Part shown: positions 63,282-64,000 of the stretch, piece by piece
How positions within the stretch are numbered: the first letter of the stretch is position 1
Layout of the letters: each line of letters opens with the position of its first letter
Source of the DNA: Phymatolithon calcareum
Taxonomy: Eukaryota; Rhodophyta; Florideophyceae; Hapalidiales
Assembly (NCBI GenBank): GCA_977006965.1
Contig: OZ345378.1
Location: forward strand, 620,001 to 684,000
Length of the DNA: 64,000 nucleotides
Direction of reading: 5' to 3'
The notes under the pieces: model-generated
What the model saw: only the letters and a program-made list of their open reading frames with translations
What the model was told of the DNA's origin: nothing
Database searches by the model: none
Made by a program: the position numbers and the translations under genes

Positions 63282-64000
63282 GCAGGATGGTTTCTTTTGT
63301 AACTAATTGTTGAGAATGTGCGGAAGAAGGCAATCTTTAATGTGAAAGGGTTCTTCCGCTGGTAGACGAAGGGCGGAAAACGTTCTAGGGATATATAAAG
63401 TGCTATCGATCGTATATTGTCGTTGATGTGGTTGCTTGGGAAGGACTGGGTGCGGACGTGCACGGATCATCATCTTGCTGGCTCACTTGATCAGGAGGCC
63501 ATAGTATGTGCACGCGGTTTGTCACGAATCAAAAAATGAAAATAATTGAGAAATTTGCAATAATTTACGTGTAATAGATGTGATGGCGGCGGGACATTCA
63601 TGATCGATTTGAGTGAGCGTATGACAGCACGTCCCTGCGCACCGTGGAAGTGTAGTTTTGTGCGACTCCGGTATCTGGCAAAAGGGTTTTACTTTTTTAG
63701 GCGAAACTATGTCCTAAAGCATGGTTTTGGTTCCTGGGTCTTTCCGAATACGTGTTTGTGGCATGCTTTGAACAGCAATTTAGTTTAATTTTAATTAAAC
63801 TAAATTAAACTAAACTGCTGTTCACGGAAGTTATCAGCTTGATTAATCAACAGACCTTACGCAATATCAAGTTATGGATTATTGTCAAATCATTTAAAAT
63901 TTAATTATAAATCAAGTGACGGGTGATAGGCCACAGCAGAGCACAATCAAGTTTGAGAGCTGCTCAAGGTTGGAAATGTAGAAAATGAAAATATTTTTTG
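63282..64000. other. Intergenic, no gene recognised
   Basis: AT-rich 3' flank. A hairpin occupies 63770-63823. TGATTAATCA words follow at 63839. Confidence 0.45.
63770..63823. repeat. 54-bp AT-rich hairpin
   Basis: GAACAGCAATTTAGTTT at 63770 pairs with AAACTAAACTGCTGTTC at 63807 with one mismatch. The centre is TTTAATTAAA-like and also self-pairing. Confidence 0.85.

Overview
This window is nuclear DNA from a eukaryote with few introns and many transposons. It fits a florideophyte red alga such as Chondrus crispus. That is inferred from the layout (a compact island of intron-poor genes set in decayed transposons), and other protists are not excluded. I see no operons, bacterial signals, CRISPR array, rRNA or convincing tRNA.

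Layout. 1-4.1 kb: a decayed Ty1/copia pol gene. 6.3-8.2 kb: a purine-rich degenerate tandem array with a duplicated 160-bp block. 8.5-10.6 kb: nested DNA transposons, where a Tigger/pogo-like element sits inside the right terminal inverted repeat (TIR) of another element, with a perfect-TIR MITE beside them. 11.2-14.2 kb: a DUF7869-type transposase fossil, a hAT transposase fragment and a clean hAT MITE. 15.2-16.5 kb: a non-LTR retrotransposon with RNase H and a microsatellite tail. 18.9-20.0 kb: a TPX2-like gene. 20.2-21.4 kb: an unrecognised protein-like reading frame split by one stop. 21.4-36 kb: gene-poor DNA holding a composite hAT element, LINE fragments, a protein-kinase pseudogene and several short retro-insertions that share one 3' tail.

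36.1-55.1 kb is the gene island: bestrophin-like channel (-, five exons), MBOAT acyltransferase (-), SURF4/Erv29 cargo receptor (+, two exons), kelch protein (-), TPR-J-domain membrane protein (-, two exons), BCAS2/SPF27 splicing factor (+) and RBR ubiquitin ligase (+). These are unlinked housekeeping functions: ER export, lipid acylation, chaperoning, splicing, ubiquitination and ion transport. Divergent pairs are MBOAT/SURF4 and TPR-J/BCAS2; SURF4 and kelch converge. The six introns I could phase are 58-322 nt and all start GTAMGT.

55.6-62 kb: a perfect 46-bp palindrome, a 1.3-kb tandem duplication, then a LINE fragment interrupted by a 1,422-bp element with two 190-bp terminal direct repeats (TG...CA, 4-bp target duplication), a gag-like ORF and a 40-bp minisatellite. 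A small proline-rich hypothetical gene lies at 62.8-63.3 kb. Near-perfect palindromes with almost no loop recur throughout.

All identifications come from reading translations and repeats by eye; no database search was run. Several apparent ORFs begin at GTG or TTG, and for the real genes I moved the start to the first well-placed ATG.
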